NCBI GenBank assembly: GCA_003157575.1
Contig: PMKA01000502.1
Location: 1-6,398 of the forward strand
Length of the DNA stretch: 6,398 nucleotides
Reading direction: 5' to 3'
Origin: Opitutia bacterium
GTDB taxonomy: Bacteria; Verrucomicrobiota; Verrucomicrobiia; Opitutales; Opitutaceae
Made by a program: the position numbers and the translations under genes. Below, in pieces: positions 1 to 5,492 of this stretch (positions are counted from its first letter, which is position 1; each line of letters begins with the position of its first letter). The notes beneath the pieces are model-generated. The model was given only the letters and a program-made list of their open reading frames with translations. It searched no databases and had not been told where the DNA came from.

Positions 1-844
1 GCTTCCCCGTGGCAAGCAGCGTGTGTCCATCGCGGGCAAAAACTTCGACGACCATTGAGGCATCCGTCTTGAACTGCTTCATCAGGAGAGGCAGCGAATC
101 CTGGGGGACGGAAAATAGAACGGTGATGGGGTGGAGTTGCGTGATGACAACGATCCCGACCGAATCCGAGGCGTGCACGATGTTCCCGAGGTCCACCAGA
201 CGCAGTCCGACCCTGCCCGAGATCGGCGCCGTCACGTGCGCGTAAGCGAGCTGGAGGCTGGCGCTGTCGATCTGGGCGCGGTCGACCTTGAGCGTTGCCT
301 CGTCCTGCTGCACAAGCGCGGCCTGCGTGTCCAGCTGCTGCTTCGCCACCGAATCCTGGCCGAGCAGCGTTCGGAAGCGTTCGAGGTCGAGCCGCGCATT
401 TTCGAGCAACGCGGTGTCCCGCGCAAGCTGCGCCTCCATCTGCTGCTTCTGCACCGCGAAAGGCCGCGGATCGATCTCCACGAGCGGGGCGCCGGCCTCA
501 ACCGACTGTCCCTCCTTGAAAAATATCTGCTTGAGTTCGCCGTCCACACGGCTGTGCACCGTGACCGTGCTGACGGGGGTCACCGTGCCCAGGGCGACAA
601 TCCTCACGTCGAGATCCGCCTCCTTTGCCTGCACGGCGGAAACAAGCACGGGCCGGACTCCGCCGCGGGCGTTTCCTCCGGTCCGCAGGAACGGCCGGAC
701 AAGGACCGCATAAACGACGGCGAGGACGACGATGGTGATGAGGGTCCACCTCAGCCAATGGCGCCGGTGTGCCGGGCTGGCGGAGCGGGCGACGGAACTC
801 TCGTTGCTTGCGGACCCTGGGCGGGTCGAGGGTGTGTTTGACAT
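1..844 (-). CDS. mdtA: RND efflux pump periplasmic adaptor (membrane fusion protein, MdtA type), 3' end outside window
   Basis: The visible 281 residues are the N-terminal and central part of a membrane fusion protein, which bridges an inner-membrane RND drug/proton antiporter to an outer-membrane TolC-type channel. A basic N-terminus leads into one hydrophobic anchor (about residues 33-50). A first lipoyl half-motif follows (about 84-125, with TVHSRVDGEL and EGQSVEAGAPLVEIDP), then an alpha-hairpin rich in Gln, Leu and Ala (about 126-200). The second lipoyl half with APISGRVGLR (206-215) and the start of the beta-barrel (LHPITVLFSVPQDSLP) come next. These segments closely match MdtA-like adaptors; the symbol marks the subfamily, and the transported substrate cannot be read. 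Family members usually have about 380-450 residues, so 100 or more lie beyond position 1. The ATG at 844 has no clear Shine-Dalgarno site. It lies 48 bp after the TetR gene on the same strand, suggesting cotranscription and control by that regulator. Confidence 0.93.
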   Translation of the reverse strand, partial: MSNTPSTRPGSASNESSVARSASPAHRRHWLRWTLITIVVLAVVYAVLVRPFLRTGGNARGGVRPVLVSAVQAKEADLDVRIVALGTVTPVSTVTVHSRVDGELKQIFFKEGQSVEAGAPLVEIDPRPFAVQKQQMEAQLARDTALLENARLDLERFRTLLGQDSVAKQQLDTQAALVQQDEATLKVDRAQIDSASLQLAYAHVTAPISGRVGLRLVDLGNIVHASDSVGIVVITQLHPITVLFSVPQDSLPLLMKQFKTDASMVVEVFARDGHTLLATGK

Positions 845-892
845 GGGTCGGGAAGGGAAAGAATACGGCGGAAAAATCCGAAAGCCTCCGGC

Positions 893-1537
893 TTAGTCGC
901 CGGCCACCGCGGCTGAACGCGCCTCCCGGCTCGCGGCTATGCCGAGAACCAGACACCGGACAAGCGGTTCGACCTGGGTCTGCGGGTCGCCAAACGGCAC
1001 GTTCTGCATCATCCAGGGAAGCACAAAAGGAGCCGATGCGAGCAGAACCAGCCGGCCCGCCACCTCCAGGCCCGGGTCCACGCCTGCTCCGCCGACGGGG
1101 TCCTCCGCGAGCGCCGCAACAATGCGAACTTCGATCTCCCGCAAAAATTGGTTGCGCAGTTCAGGCTTTTCGCGCCACACAGCCAGACGCAGTTCGAACA
1201 GCAACGGCGCCGCGGTCATCTGACGGCGCGTCGTCGCAATGATCGCTTGAAACAGCGTGACCAGACGGATGATGGGTTCGTGAGCGGCGGCCTCGGCCGC
1301 ATGATCGCAGTCCGCCAGCAATCCCCTCTGTTCCTCGGCCGCCACGGCGGCGCCAATCGCCAGCTTGCCGTCAAAATACCGGTAGAGGTTCGCAGCCGAC
1401 ATCCGGCAGTCTCCCGCAATCTCGTGCATCGAGGTCTTGGAGTAGCCGAACCGCTCGAAGCGCGACCGGGCCGCCGCGACAATGAGCGGTCGGAGCCGGT
1501 CGTTGGATGAGTCCTGAATGTTTCGTTCACCATTCAC
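893..1537 (-). CDS. TetR/AcrR-family transcriptional regulator
   Basis: A 214-residue protein, the usual TetR-family length. Residues 17-66 form the DNA-binding domain: a first helix ending in RFERFGYSKTSM, then the helix-turn-helix with EIAGDCRMSAANLYRYFDGK, in which the LYRYF stretch is the family hallmark. The rest is a helical ligand and dimerisation domain that is not conserved enough to name an inducer. The start is a GTG at 1537: an in-frame stop lies just upstream, the nearby ATGs at 1533 and 1550 are in other frames, and a weak GGAAG precedes it. The gene sits 48 bp upstream of the RND adaptor on the same strand. TetR regulators in this position usually repress their own operon and release it on binding a toxic compound; that role is inferred here. 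A 12-bp palindrome at 1560-1571 upstream of the start could be an operator but is weak evidence in GC-rich DNA. Confidence 0.93.
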   Translation of the reverse strand: MNGERNIQDSSNDRLRPLIVAAARSRFERFGYSKTSMHEIAGDCRMSAANLYRYFDGKLAIGAAVAAEEQRGLLADCDHAAEAAAHEPIIRLVTLFQAIIATTRRQMTAAPLLFELRLAVWREKPELRNQFLREIEVRIVAALAEDPVGGAGVDPGLEVAGRLVLLASAPFVLPWMMQNVPFGDPQTQVEPLVRCLVLGIAASREARSAAVAGD

Positions 1538-1596
1538 TGCTTCCGTTCATGACGCGCCTCCGCGGCCGCGGTTTCAAGACCTTTCGCATCAGTTCC

Positions 1597-1621
1597 CGGC
1601 AGCCTGTCGAAGTTGGCTTCC
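1597..1621. repeat. Imperfect hairpin in the lipoprotein-tetR spacer, REP-like core
   Basis: The 111-bp spacer 1538-1648 holds an inverted repeat of 7 bp with one mismatch, GGCAGCC / GGCTTCC, around a 10-nt loop that contains TGTCGAAG. The same core AGC-TGTCGAAG (with one base before TGTCGAAG) recurs, on the complementary strand, in the repeat block near 6231-6247. It could be a short intergenic palindromic element or a weak terminator of the lipoprotein gene. No T-run follows, so terminator function is doubtful. Confidence 0.3.
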
Positions 1622-1648
1622 TGCGTCCCAACACGAACTGGGTTCCGC

Positions 1649-2173
1649 TTATCGCCAGTAACTCTGGACCCAGCAGTAGCGGTGCCGGTCGAAACGTTCC
1701 CAATGGGCAATCACGTAGGTTCGCGCGTTTGGAGGCGGCATCTCCCAATGGCCCGCGAACCAGAAGTAGCCATTGCCATCAAACACCCAGTAACCAGGGA
1801 TCCAAGCCGCGCCTTGCGAGGGACAGGCCGGCACGACCTCCGCCGTCTGGGGTTGCGCAGGGATCATCGGCGGCGGGCCCCGCATCTCGATGCGCGCGGC
1901 ATAAGCATGATCGTAGTCTCCGTAGATCGTGCCTCGTTGATGATCGACGCTGTTGCCGATCGCCCCGCCGGCGATCGCTCCAACAGTGCCGCCGATGATG
2001 GCGCCTCCCAAGGCGTTGCCGCCACGGCTGTTGTTGCCGATGATGGCGCCGGCAAGCGCGCCGACGGCGCCTCCGGCGACGGCCCCCTGCTGGGTGTTGG
2101 GCCCGGTGCCCACGCAGCCGGTCAGCAGAGTGGCAAGTGCTAGCGAAGGAATAAGAAACGTACGGATTTTCAT
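1649..2173 (-). CDS. Glycine-zipper lipoprotein with YxWxxGxW-type aromatic repeats
   Basis: A 174-residue envelope lipoprotein. The signal peptide (1-19) ends in the lipobox LTGC with Cys20 as the lipidated residue; Val follows it, so nothing visible retains it in the inner membrane and the outer membrane is likely. Residues about 29-74 are a glycine zipper (repeats such as GAVAGGAVGALAGAIIG and GGAIIGGTVGAIAGGAIG) like those of OmpA-associated and Rcp/SlyB-type lipoproteins, expected to pack against or insert into membrane. The C-terminal part (124-173) is aromatic and has two YxWxx(G/S)xW repeats, YFWFAGHW and YCWVQSYW, preceded by WIPGYW. This motif is known from secreted and envelope proteins of unknown role. 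The ATG at 2173 was chosen because it places the signal peptide correctly; the frame stays open to 2338 but that extension has no envelope features. No Shine-Dalgarno site is evident. It is divergent from the 2529 gene and has its own candidate promoter. Function unknown. Confidence 0.88.
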   Translation of the reverse strand: MKIRTFLIPSLALATLLTGCVGTGPNTQQGAVAGGAVGALAGAIIGNNSRGGNALGGAIIGGTVGAIAGGAIGNSVDHQRGTIYGDYDHAYAARIEMRGPPPMIPAQPQTAEVVPACPSQGAAWIPGYWVFDGNGYFWFAGHWEMPPPNARTYVIAHWERFDRHRYCWVQSYWR

Positions 2174-2305
2174 GACAAAAACAGATTGAAACCAAGCGAC
2201 ATCCATCCGGTGGCGAATGAACCGCCGCCAGCGGTCCCGGAATCCAAGATCGGCAGCGATGCGCACCGCGACCGGTGGATACCATGGGCCATAACAGAAA
2301 GAACC

Positions 2306-2334
2306 ATGATAGCAGAGCCCGGACGGCGACGCAA
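2306..2334 (-). promoter_or_regulatory. Candidate sigma70-type promoter for the glycine-zipper lipoprotein
   Basis: Read leftward, TTGCGT (2329-2334) and TATCAT (2306-2311) are separated by exactly 17 bp. They match the -35 TTGACA at four positions and the -10 TATAAT at five. This would start transcription near 2299 and give a leader of about 125 nt before the ATG at 2173. It is a pattern match only; the leader shows no obvious riboswitch or strong hairpin. Confidence 0.4.
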
Positions 2335-2364
2335 CCATGACGACCCGAACCCGTGGGCGGTTTC

Positions 2365-2378
2365 ACCGTCCGGACGGT
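2365..2378. promoter_or_regulatory. 14-bp perfect palindrome, possible operator
   Basis: ACCGTCCGGACGGT is perfectly self-complementary. It lies about 30 bp upstream of the -35 of the leftward promoter candidate and 150 bp before the rightward start codon. Its inner sequence CCGGACGG occurs again at 2319-2326, inside the promoter spacer. A dimeric regulator could bind here, but none is identified and GC-rich palindromes arise easily. Confidence 0.3.
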
Positions 2379-2528
2379 TGTCGTGTTCCACGCCGACGGC
2401 AATTGACAGCGAGTCGTGCGGGGCGCGACCATCTCAAAACCAGCGCCTGAACGTGCTCGCGCGGACAATCCGGCCGATTCGTGAATGACGCACAGAGCGC
2501 CAGGTAAATTGACGTCTTCAAAAAGCCC

Positions 2529-3128
2529 ATGGCCGACACTTTCCATACGATCATCCCCACTCTGCCGGATCCGGAATTGGAGGAGTACCGGCGCAACTAT
2601 TCCAGATTCGAGCTTGAGGCCGTCGAAGCTGCCCTGGCGGAGCTGAGGAAGCGGGGTCATGATATTCCCGACGACGAAATCAACGCCATCAGGGCGCGCA
2701 TCCACGAACGTGATGCGGCGGTCGGTACCCGCGGAACCGGTGAAGGGAGCCGCGTGTTTCGCAGTCTTCGCCGGTTGGATCAACGACAGATCCGCCGGGT
2801 TGCCGGGATGATACTGGCCTTGGGCCTGGCCGGCGCTCTCACAATCTATATCGCCGCCGGGCCGCAGTCTTCCGATCCCCCGGGCTATGATCCCATGGAC
2901 AACAAGAAATATCTGCGGGAATTGGAGCTCTACGGGGGGAAGGCAAACGTTCTTTTCGTCGAATTCCAGCAATGGTTCTCCGGGCTGTGGCACGGCCGGC
3001 CGCTCGCGGGCACCGTCGCTGTGCTGTCGGTTTTGCTGGCGTTTGCATTCTGGTTCGTCGCAAGCAACCAGTCATTTGACGCAGGGGATCGCACAGAGGC
3101 TGACACGAACCCCAAAAGGGCGCTTTAG
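2529..3128 (+). CDS. Hypothetical protein with two transmembrane helices
   Basis: I do not recognise a named family. The 199-residue protein has a soluble, charged N-terminal part. Its segment at about 14-45 (PELEEYRRNYSRFELEAVEA, then ALAELRKRGHD) resembles the short helical motif, roughly 'residues-Y-x-PEA-x-x-AA-x-x-EL-x-x-RG', that precedes membrane segments in several uncharacterised bacterial proteins. Two hydrophobic helices follow at about 90-110 and 158-178. The loop between them (111-157) is rich in Tyr, Trp and charged residues and contains KKYLRELELYGGKANVLFVE. The C-terminus is short and polar. There is no signal peptide, so both ends are probably on the same side of the inner membrane. 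The ATG at 2529 is the first in frame near the start of good coding character; no strong ribosome binding site precedes it. It is the only plus-strand gene, divergent from the lipoprotein and convergent with the lptG operon. Confidence 0.8.
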   Translation: MADTFHTIIPTLPDPELEEYRRNYSRFELEAVEAALAELRKRGHDIPDDEINAIRARIHERDAAVGTRGTGEGSRVFRSLRRLDQRQIRRVAGMILALGLAGALTIYIAAGPQSSDPPGYDPMDNKKYLRELELYGGKANVLFVEFQQWFSGLWHGRPLAGTVAVLSVLLAFAFWFVASNQSFDAGDRTEADTNPKRAL

Positions 3129-3181
3129 GAGGCTGTCGGACTTCGTCCTGCGCGCTGCTCGTGTTTCCCGGATTTCCGCGC

Positions 3182-3201
3182 CAAATGGCGCCAGCCATTT
3201 G
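3182..3201. terminator. Perfect 8-bp hairpin between convergent genes
   Basis: CAAATGGC and GCCATTTG form an 8-bp perfect stem around the 4-nt loop GCCA. The element lies 53 bp after the stop of the plus-strand gene and just past the lptG stop on the other strand. It has no flanking T-run on either side, so it may be a transcript-end stabilising hairpin rather than a classical intrinsic terminator. Confidence 0.4.
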
Positions 3202-3203
3202 TA

Positions 3204-3234
3204 AGGAGCGGGCGGGCAGGCCCGACCCGCTCCT
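3204..3234. terminator. Strong GC-rich hairpin at the end of lptG
   Basis: The left arm AGGAGCGGG-CGGG (3204-3216) pairs with CCCG-A-CCCGCTCCT (3221-3234) around loop CAGG, giving 13 base pairs with one bulged A. It overlaps the first two bases of the lptG TAG stop (3233-3235). As a bidirectional structure it could end both converging transcripts. It lacks a clear T-tract, so factor-independent termination is uncertain. Confidence 0.5.
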
Positions 3235-4426
3235 AGCGCATCCGGACAAAGAACCAGCCGGCCACGCACGCCATGACCGCGTTCGGCACCCACGCCGCCA
3301 CCTCCGGCGTGAGCAGGTCGCGAGCACCAATCGTGTTCGCCAGGTTGCTGAGCAGATAATAAAGGAAAAAGAGGCCGATCGATTTCGACACTCCCACCAC
3401 CGGACTCACGCGGACGCCCGACACCGCAAAAGGAATGGCAATCCCGATCACGATCAGGCAGCCCAGCGTGTCGGCAATGAGCCCGTAATAGCGCAGTGCG
3501 TACTTCGTGACCTTCGGGCTTCCGTCCGAGATCAGGTAGTCCATGAGCTGACGCAGTTCGCGGAACGACAGGTCGATCGGATTGCGGTCGATCAGCAGCA
3601 TCAGCTGCGGATCCTCATGGAAATTGGCGAATTCCCTCACCGTGAACAGGGAGGGGTGCGTCACCTCGCCCGTGTCGACGTCGAAGTCGACCTCGCTGCC
3701 GTCCCTGAACGTCCACGTGCGCGCCGCCGGATGGAATTCCGCCTCGCGCGCCATGAAGCGCATCACCTCGCGGCGCCGGTCATCGAGGATCGATACCGTG
3801 ACGCCGTATGCCCGGCCGGTGAACCGGCTGTAACGGTTGATGAACCACAGCCGCCCTCCGGGCCGGTTGTCGAAAGTCACGCTCTTGACAAGGCCCGCGC
3901 TTTCCGCCCCCTCCACGCGCGCCTCGTGACGAAATTCCAGGCTGTCCTTGATTCGTCGGGATTCCTCGACCGACCAGGGCACCACGCGCGAATTGCACAG
4001 CCACATGAGCCCGCAACAGAGCGCGCCGATCACCCAGATGCCCCGCGTGAGGCGGAAAAGGCTCAAACCGACCGCACGCATCGCCGTGAACTCGTTGTTC
4101 CGATGCAACTGCCCCAGGCTGTACAAAAGCGAGATCAGCAGCGCCAGCGGCAGGACGACCGTGAGATAGCTCGGCAGGCGCACGGCATAGTAAACGGCAA
4201 TGTCGCGCCCCGTCGCCCCGTCGTCGAGCAGGTCGCGAAAACTGTCATACATCTCCTGCAACAGCAGCAAACCCAGCGTCGCCGCAAGGACGAGGCCAAG
4301 CGTCTTGAGCCACTCGCCGAGAATATGCCGGTCTAGCGTGTTCAAAGATGTTGTTGTTGTTTCGCCGCGGCTGCACCGCACCCGCGATCGTTGCCCGGAC
4401 CTGATCTCCACAGTCGCGGCATTCAT
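3233..4426 (-). CDS. lptG: LptF/LptG-family lipopolysaccharide export permease (LptG-like)
   Basis: A YjgP/YjgQ-family inner-membrane permease. With its partner LptF and the ATPase LptB it extracts lipopolysaccharide from the inner membrane and passes it to the LptC-LptA bridge. The 397 residues show the family layout: a helix at about 42-60 after LDRHILGEWLK, helices near 83-103 and 129-147, a periplasmic beta-rich domain (about 150-310), and three C-terminal helices near 318-338, 350-370 and 378-395. The cytoplasmic loop after helix 2 (NNEFTAMRAVGLSLFRL) carries the family's conserved ATPase-coupling pattern. No lptF or lptB is visible, and LptF and LptG are hard to tell apart by eye; the N-terminus LNTLDRHIL favours LptG. 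From the ATG at 4426 the protein has a 27-residue polar extension that family members normally lack. A TTG at 4345 would give the usual N-terminus. It follows the MauE-like gene after 56 bp and is probably cotranscribed. Confidence 0.9.
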   Translation of the reverse strand: MNAATVEIRSGQRSRVRCSRGETTTTSLNTLDRHILGEWLKTLGLVLAATLGLLLLQEMYDSFRDLLDDGATGRDIAVYYAVRLPSYLTVVLPLALLISLLYSLGQLHRNNEFTAMRAVGLSLFRLTRGIWVIGALCCGLMWLCNSRVVPWSVEESRRIKDSLEFRHEARVEGAESAGLVKSVTFDNRPGGRLWFINRYSRFTGRAYGVTVSILDDRRREVMRFMAREAEFHPAARTWTFRDGSEVDFDVDTGEVTHPSLFTVREFANFHEDPQLMLLIDRNPIDLSFRELRQLMDYLISDGSPKVTKYALRYYGLIADTLGCLIVIGIAIPFAVSGVRVSPVVGVSKSIGLFFLYYLLSNLANTIGARDLLTPEVAAWVPNAVMACVAGWFFVRMR

Positions 4427-4482
4427 CCCCCGCGGCCGCCAGCGCCGGCGGGTGGATCAATCCCCGACTGCCAGATCCATGA

Positions 4483-5061
4483 TCAAAGGGTTCCCGCGTC
4501 CGGAGGCAAAGCTTTCGTTTTCTCAGATGCCCCGTGAACTTCATTCTTCCCTCCGGGCGGACCTGAAGCGGCCGGGGCGCTCATGCCGCGCGGCCCGTCC
4601 GCCGCACCCGCAGAATCCCACTCGCGCTTGCACCTCGCCTCCTCCACCCACAGCAACACCCCCGAAAGCAGGGCCAGCATGACGCTGCGGACCAGACTGC
4701 CGCGCAAGGCCGCGGCTCCCGCTTCTCCCCCGCCGAAGCACCCGCAGCCGATGTCGAGGTCGCGCATCCATGCCGAGGCGATCGCCCCTCCGAAAATCAG
4801 ACAGAGAAAAAAGAGCAGCGACAACGCCCCCAGCCGCGTCCGCGGCCAGAGCACGCCCAGACCGCAGGCAATCTCAAGCCACGGCAAATAAAGCGCCAGC
4901 GCCGCGCACGCCGGATACGGCAACAGCCGGTAGCCGTTGATCGAACCGGCGAATCCTGCCGGATCGAGCGCCTTCGCAACGCCCGCGTACACGAATACCG
5001 CGGCGAGAATCACCCGCCCGGCCATCGCGATCACCGGCCCTTTCTGGATGCTTCGATCCAT
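4483..5061 (-). CDS. MauE/DoxX-like membrane protein
   Basis: A 192-residue integral membrane protein of the MauE/DoxX group. Four hydrophobic helices are seen at about 10-30, 51-71, 77-98 and 122-140. Between helices 1 and 2 lies the typical KALDPAGFAGSINGYRLLP segment. After helix 3 comes DIGCGCFG (103-110), whose Cys106 and Cys108 are the group's conserved pair. MauE is needed for disulfide-rich methylamine dehydrogenase maturation, and relatives are linked to thiol or quinone redox chemistry, so a redox role is plausible but unproven. The last 50 residues are a polar Ala/Gly/Pro-rich tail of no known type. The start is the ATG at 5061: a strong AAAGGAGG lies nine bases before it, whereas the ATG at 5070 abuts that site and longer starts run deep into the rhodanese gene. 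The start overlaps the end of the rhodanese gene by 31 bp. Confidence 0.88.
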   Translation of the reverse strand: MDRSIQKGPVIAMAGRVILAAVFVYAGVAKALDPAGFAGSINGYRLLPYPACAALALYLPWLEIACGLGVLWPRTRLGALSLLFFLCLIFGGAIASAWMRDLDIGCGCFGGGEAGAAALRGSLVRSVMLALLSGVLLWVEEARCKREWDSAGAADGPRGMSAPAASGPPGGKNEVHGASEKTKALPPDAGTL

Positions 5062-5492
5062 GCGCTCCATCCTCCTTTCAATACCAAAACGTCGCCGAGT
5101 CCCAACTCCTGCCTCAGACGCCGGGCCGCCGATTGCGCCGCATCGCACCGCGGGCTGTCGCAATACACCACCACCTTCGCGCCCGGCTGCCACGCCCGGG
5201 CCACCGCCAGAATCCCCTCGTCTCCCTGACCCGCGCCAAGCCGCAGGGCTCCCGGGATGTGCCCCTTCTCAAATGCAGCTGCGCTCCGCGCATCGACCAT
5301 CAGGACCGGAGACCTCCATTGCCGGACCGCCGTCCATTCGACCTCATCAACCCTGGCCCTGTCATCGGACCATGCCGGACGCTTGGGATGACACCACGCC
5401 GCCAGAACGGCCGGCGCCAAGGCCGCCAGCAGGATCAGACCCGCCTGAAGGGCTCCGCGGCGCCAGAGGATGCTGGATACGTTTCTCATCAT
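5031..5492 (-). CDS. Membrane-anchored single-domain rhodanese-like protein
   Basis: A 153-residue protein: one N-terminal hydrophobic helix (about 14-33) followed by a rhodanese domain (about 47-148). The domain shows VDARSAAAFEKGHIPGA (66-82, the conserved Asp and GHIPGA), the active-site loop YCDSPRCDAA with Cys111 as the expected persulfide-carrying residue, and the closing KGGWSAW (139-145). Rhodaneses move sulfane sulfur or act as thiol redox modules. The helix suggests attachment to, or export across, the inner membrane with the domain outside the cytoplasm. Cys116 in the loop and Cys34 just after the helix are extra cysteines that could form a redox pair with Cys111 or a partner. Its ATGATG start overlaps the DUF1573 stop (ATGATGA, 4 bp), and its end overlaps the MauE-like gene, indicating translational coupling of all three. 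Confidence 0.92.
   Translation of the reverse strand: MMRNVSSILWRRGALQAGLILLAALAPAVLAAWCHPKRPAWSDDRARVDEVEWTAVRQWRSPVLMVDARSAAAFEKGHIPGALRLGAGQGDEGILAVARAWQPGAKVVVYCDSPRCDAAQSAARRLRQELGLGDVLVLKGGWSAWIEASRKGR
5071..5078 (-). promoter_or_regulatory. Strong Shine-Dalgarno site deciding the MauE-like start
   Basis: AAAGGAGG on the minus strand is nine bases from the ATG at 5061 and zero bases from the ATG at 5070, so it selects the former. It lies within the rhodanese coding sequence. It is the only canonical site well placed before a start in the window, which suggests this gene must be initiated efficiently despite overlapping its upstream neighbour. Confidence 0.75.

Larger units (their letters stand above)
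2174..2528. other. Divergent intergenic region with candidate regulatory sites
   Basis: These 355 bp separate the start codons of the lipoprotein (leftward) and the 199-residue membrane protein (rightward). I see no credible gene here. The region holds a leftward promoter candidate, a 14-bp palindrome, and an AACCATGA octamer repeated at 2302-2309 and 2333-2340, 31 bp apart and overlapping the predicted -10 and -35. For the rightward gene a perfect TTGACA occurs at 2403-2408, but no matching -10 lies at the right distance. Confidence 0.6.

Noticed and set aside
131..841. 236-codon open frame on the plus strand
   Set aside because: Antisense to the RND adaptor, whose lipoyl and barrel motifs are unmistakable.
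2174..2338. N-terminal extension of the zipper lipoprotein to 2338
   Set aside because: The extension would bury the lipobox signal peptide inside the protein; the ATG at 2173 places it at the N-terminus.
2403..2431. Perfect TTGACA as a -35 for the plus-strand membrane protein
   Set aside because: At 16-18 bp spacing only GC-rich sequence such as GACCAT occurs, a poor -10.
1779..2993. 404-codon open frame on the minus strand
   Set aside because: It covers the lipoprotein in another frame and is antisense to the 199-residue membrane protein. Its composition is Arg/Gly-rich with no domain.
3161..4336. 391-codon open frame on the plus strand
   Set aside because: Antisense to lptG, low-complexity basic composition, no recognisable domain.
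4427..4482. Small gene or earlier LptG start at the ATG at 4480
   Set aside because: That ATG is in frame with lptG but meets a TGA after seven codons.
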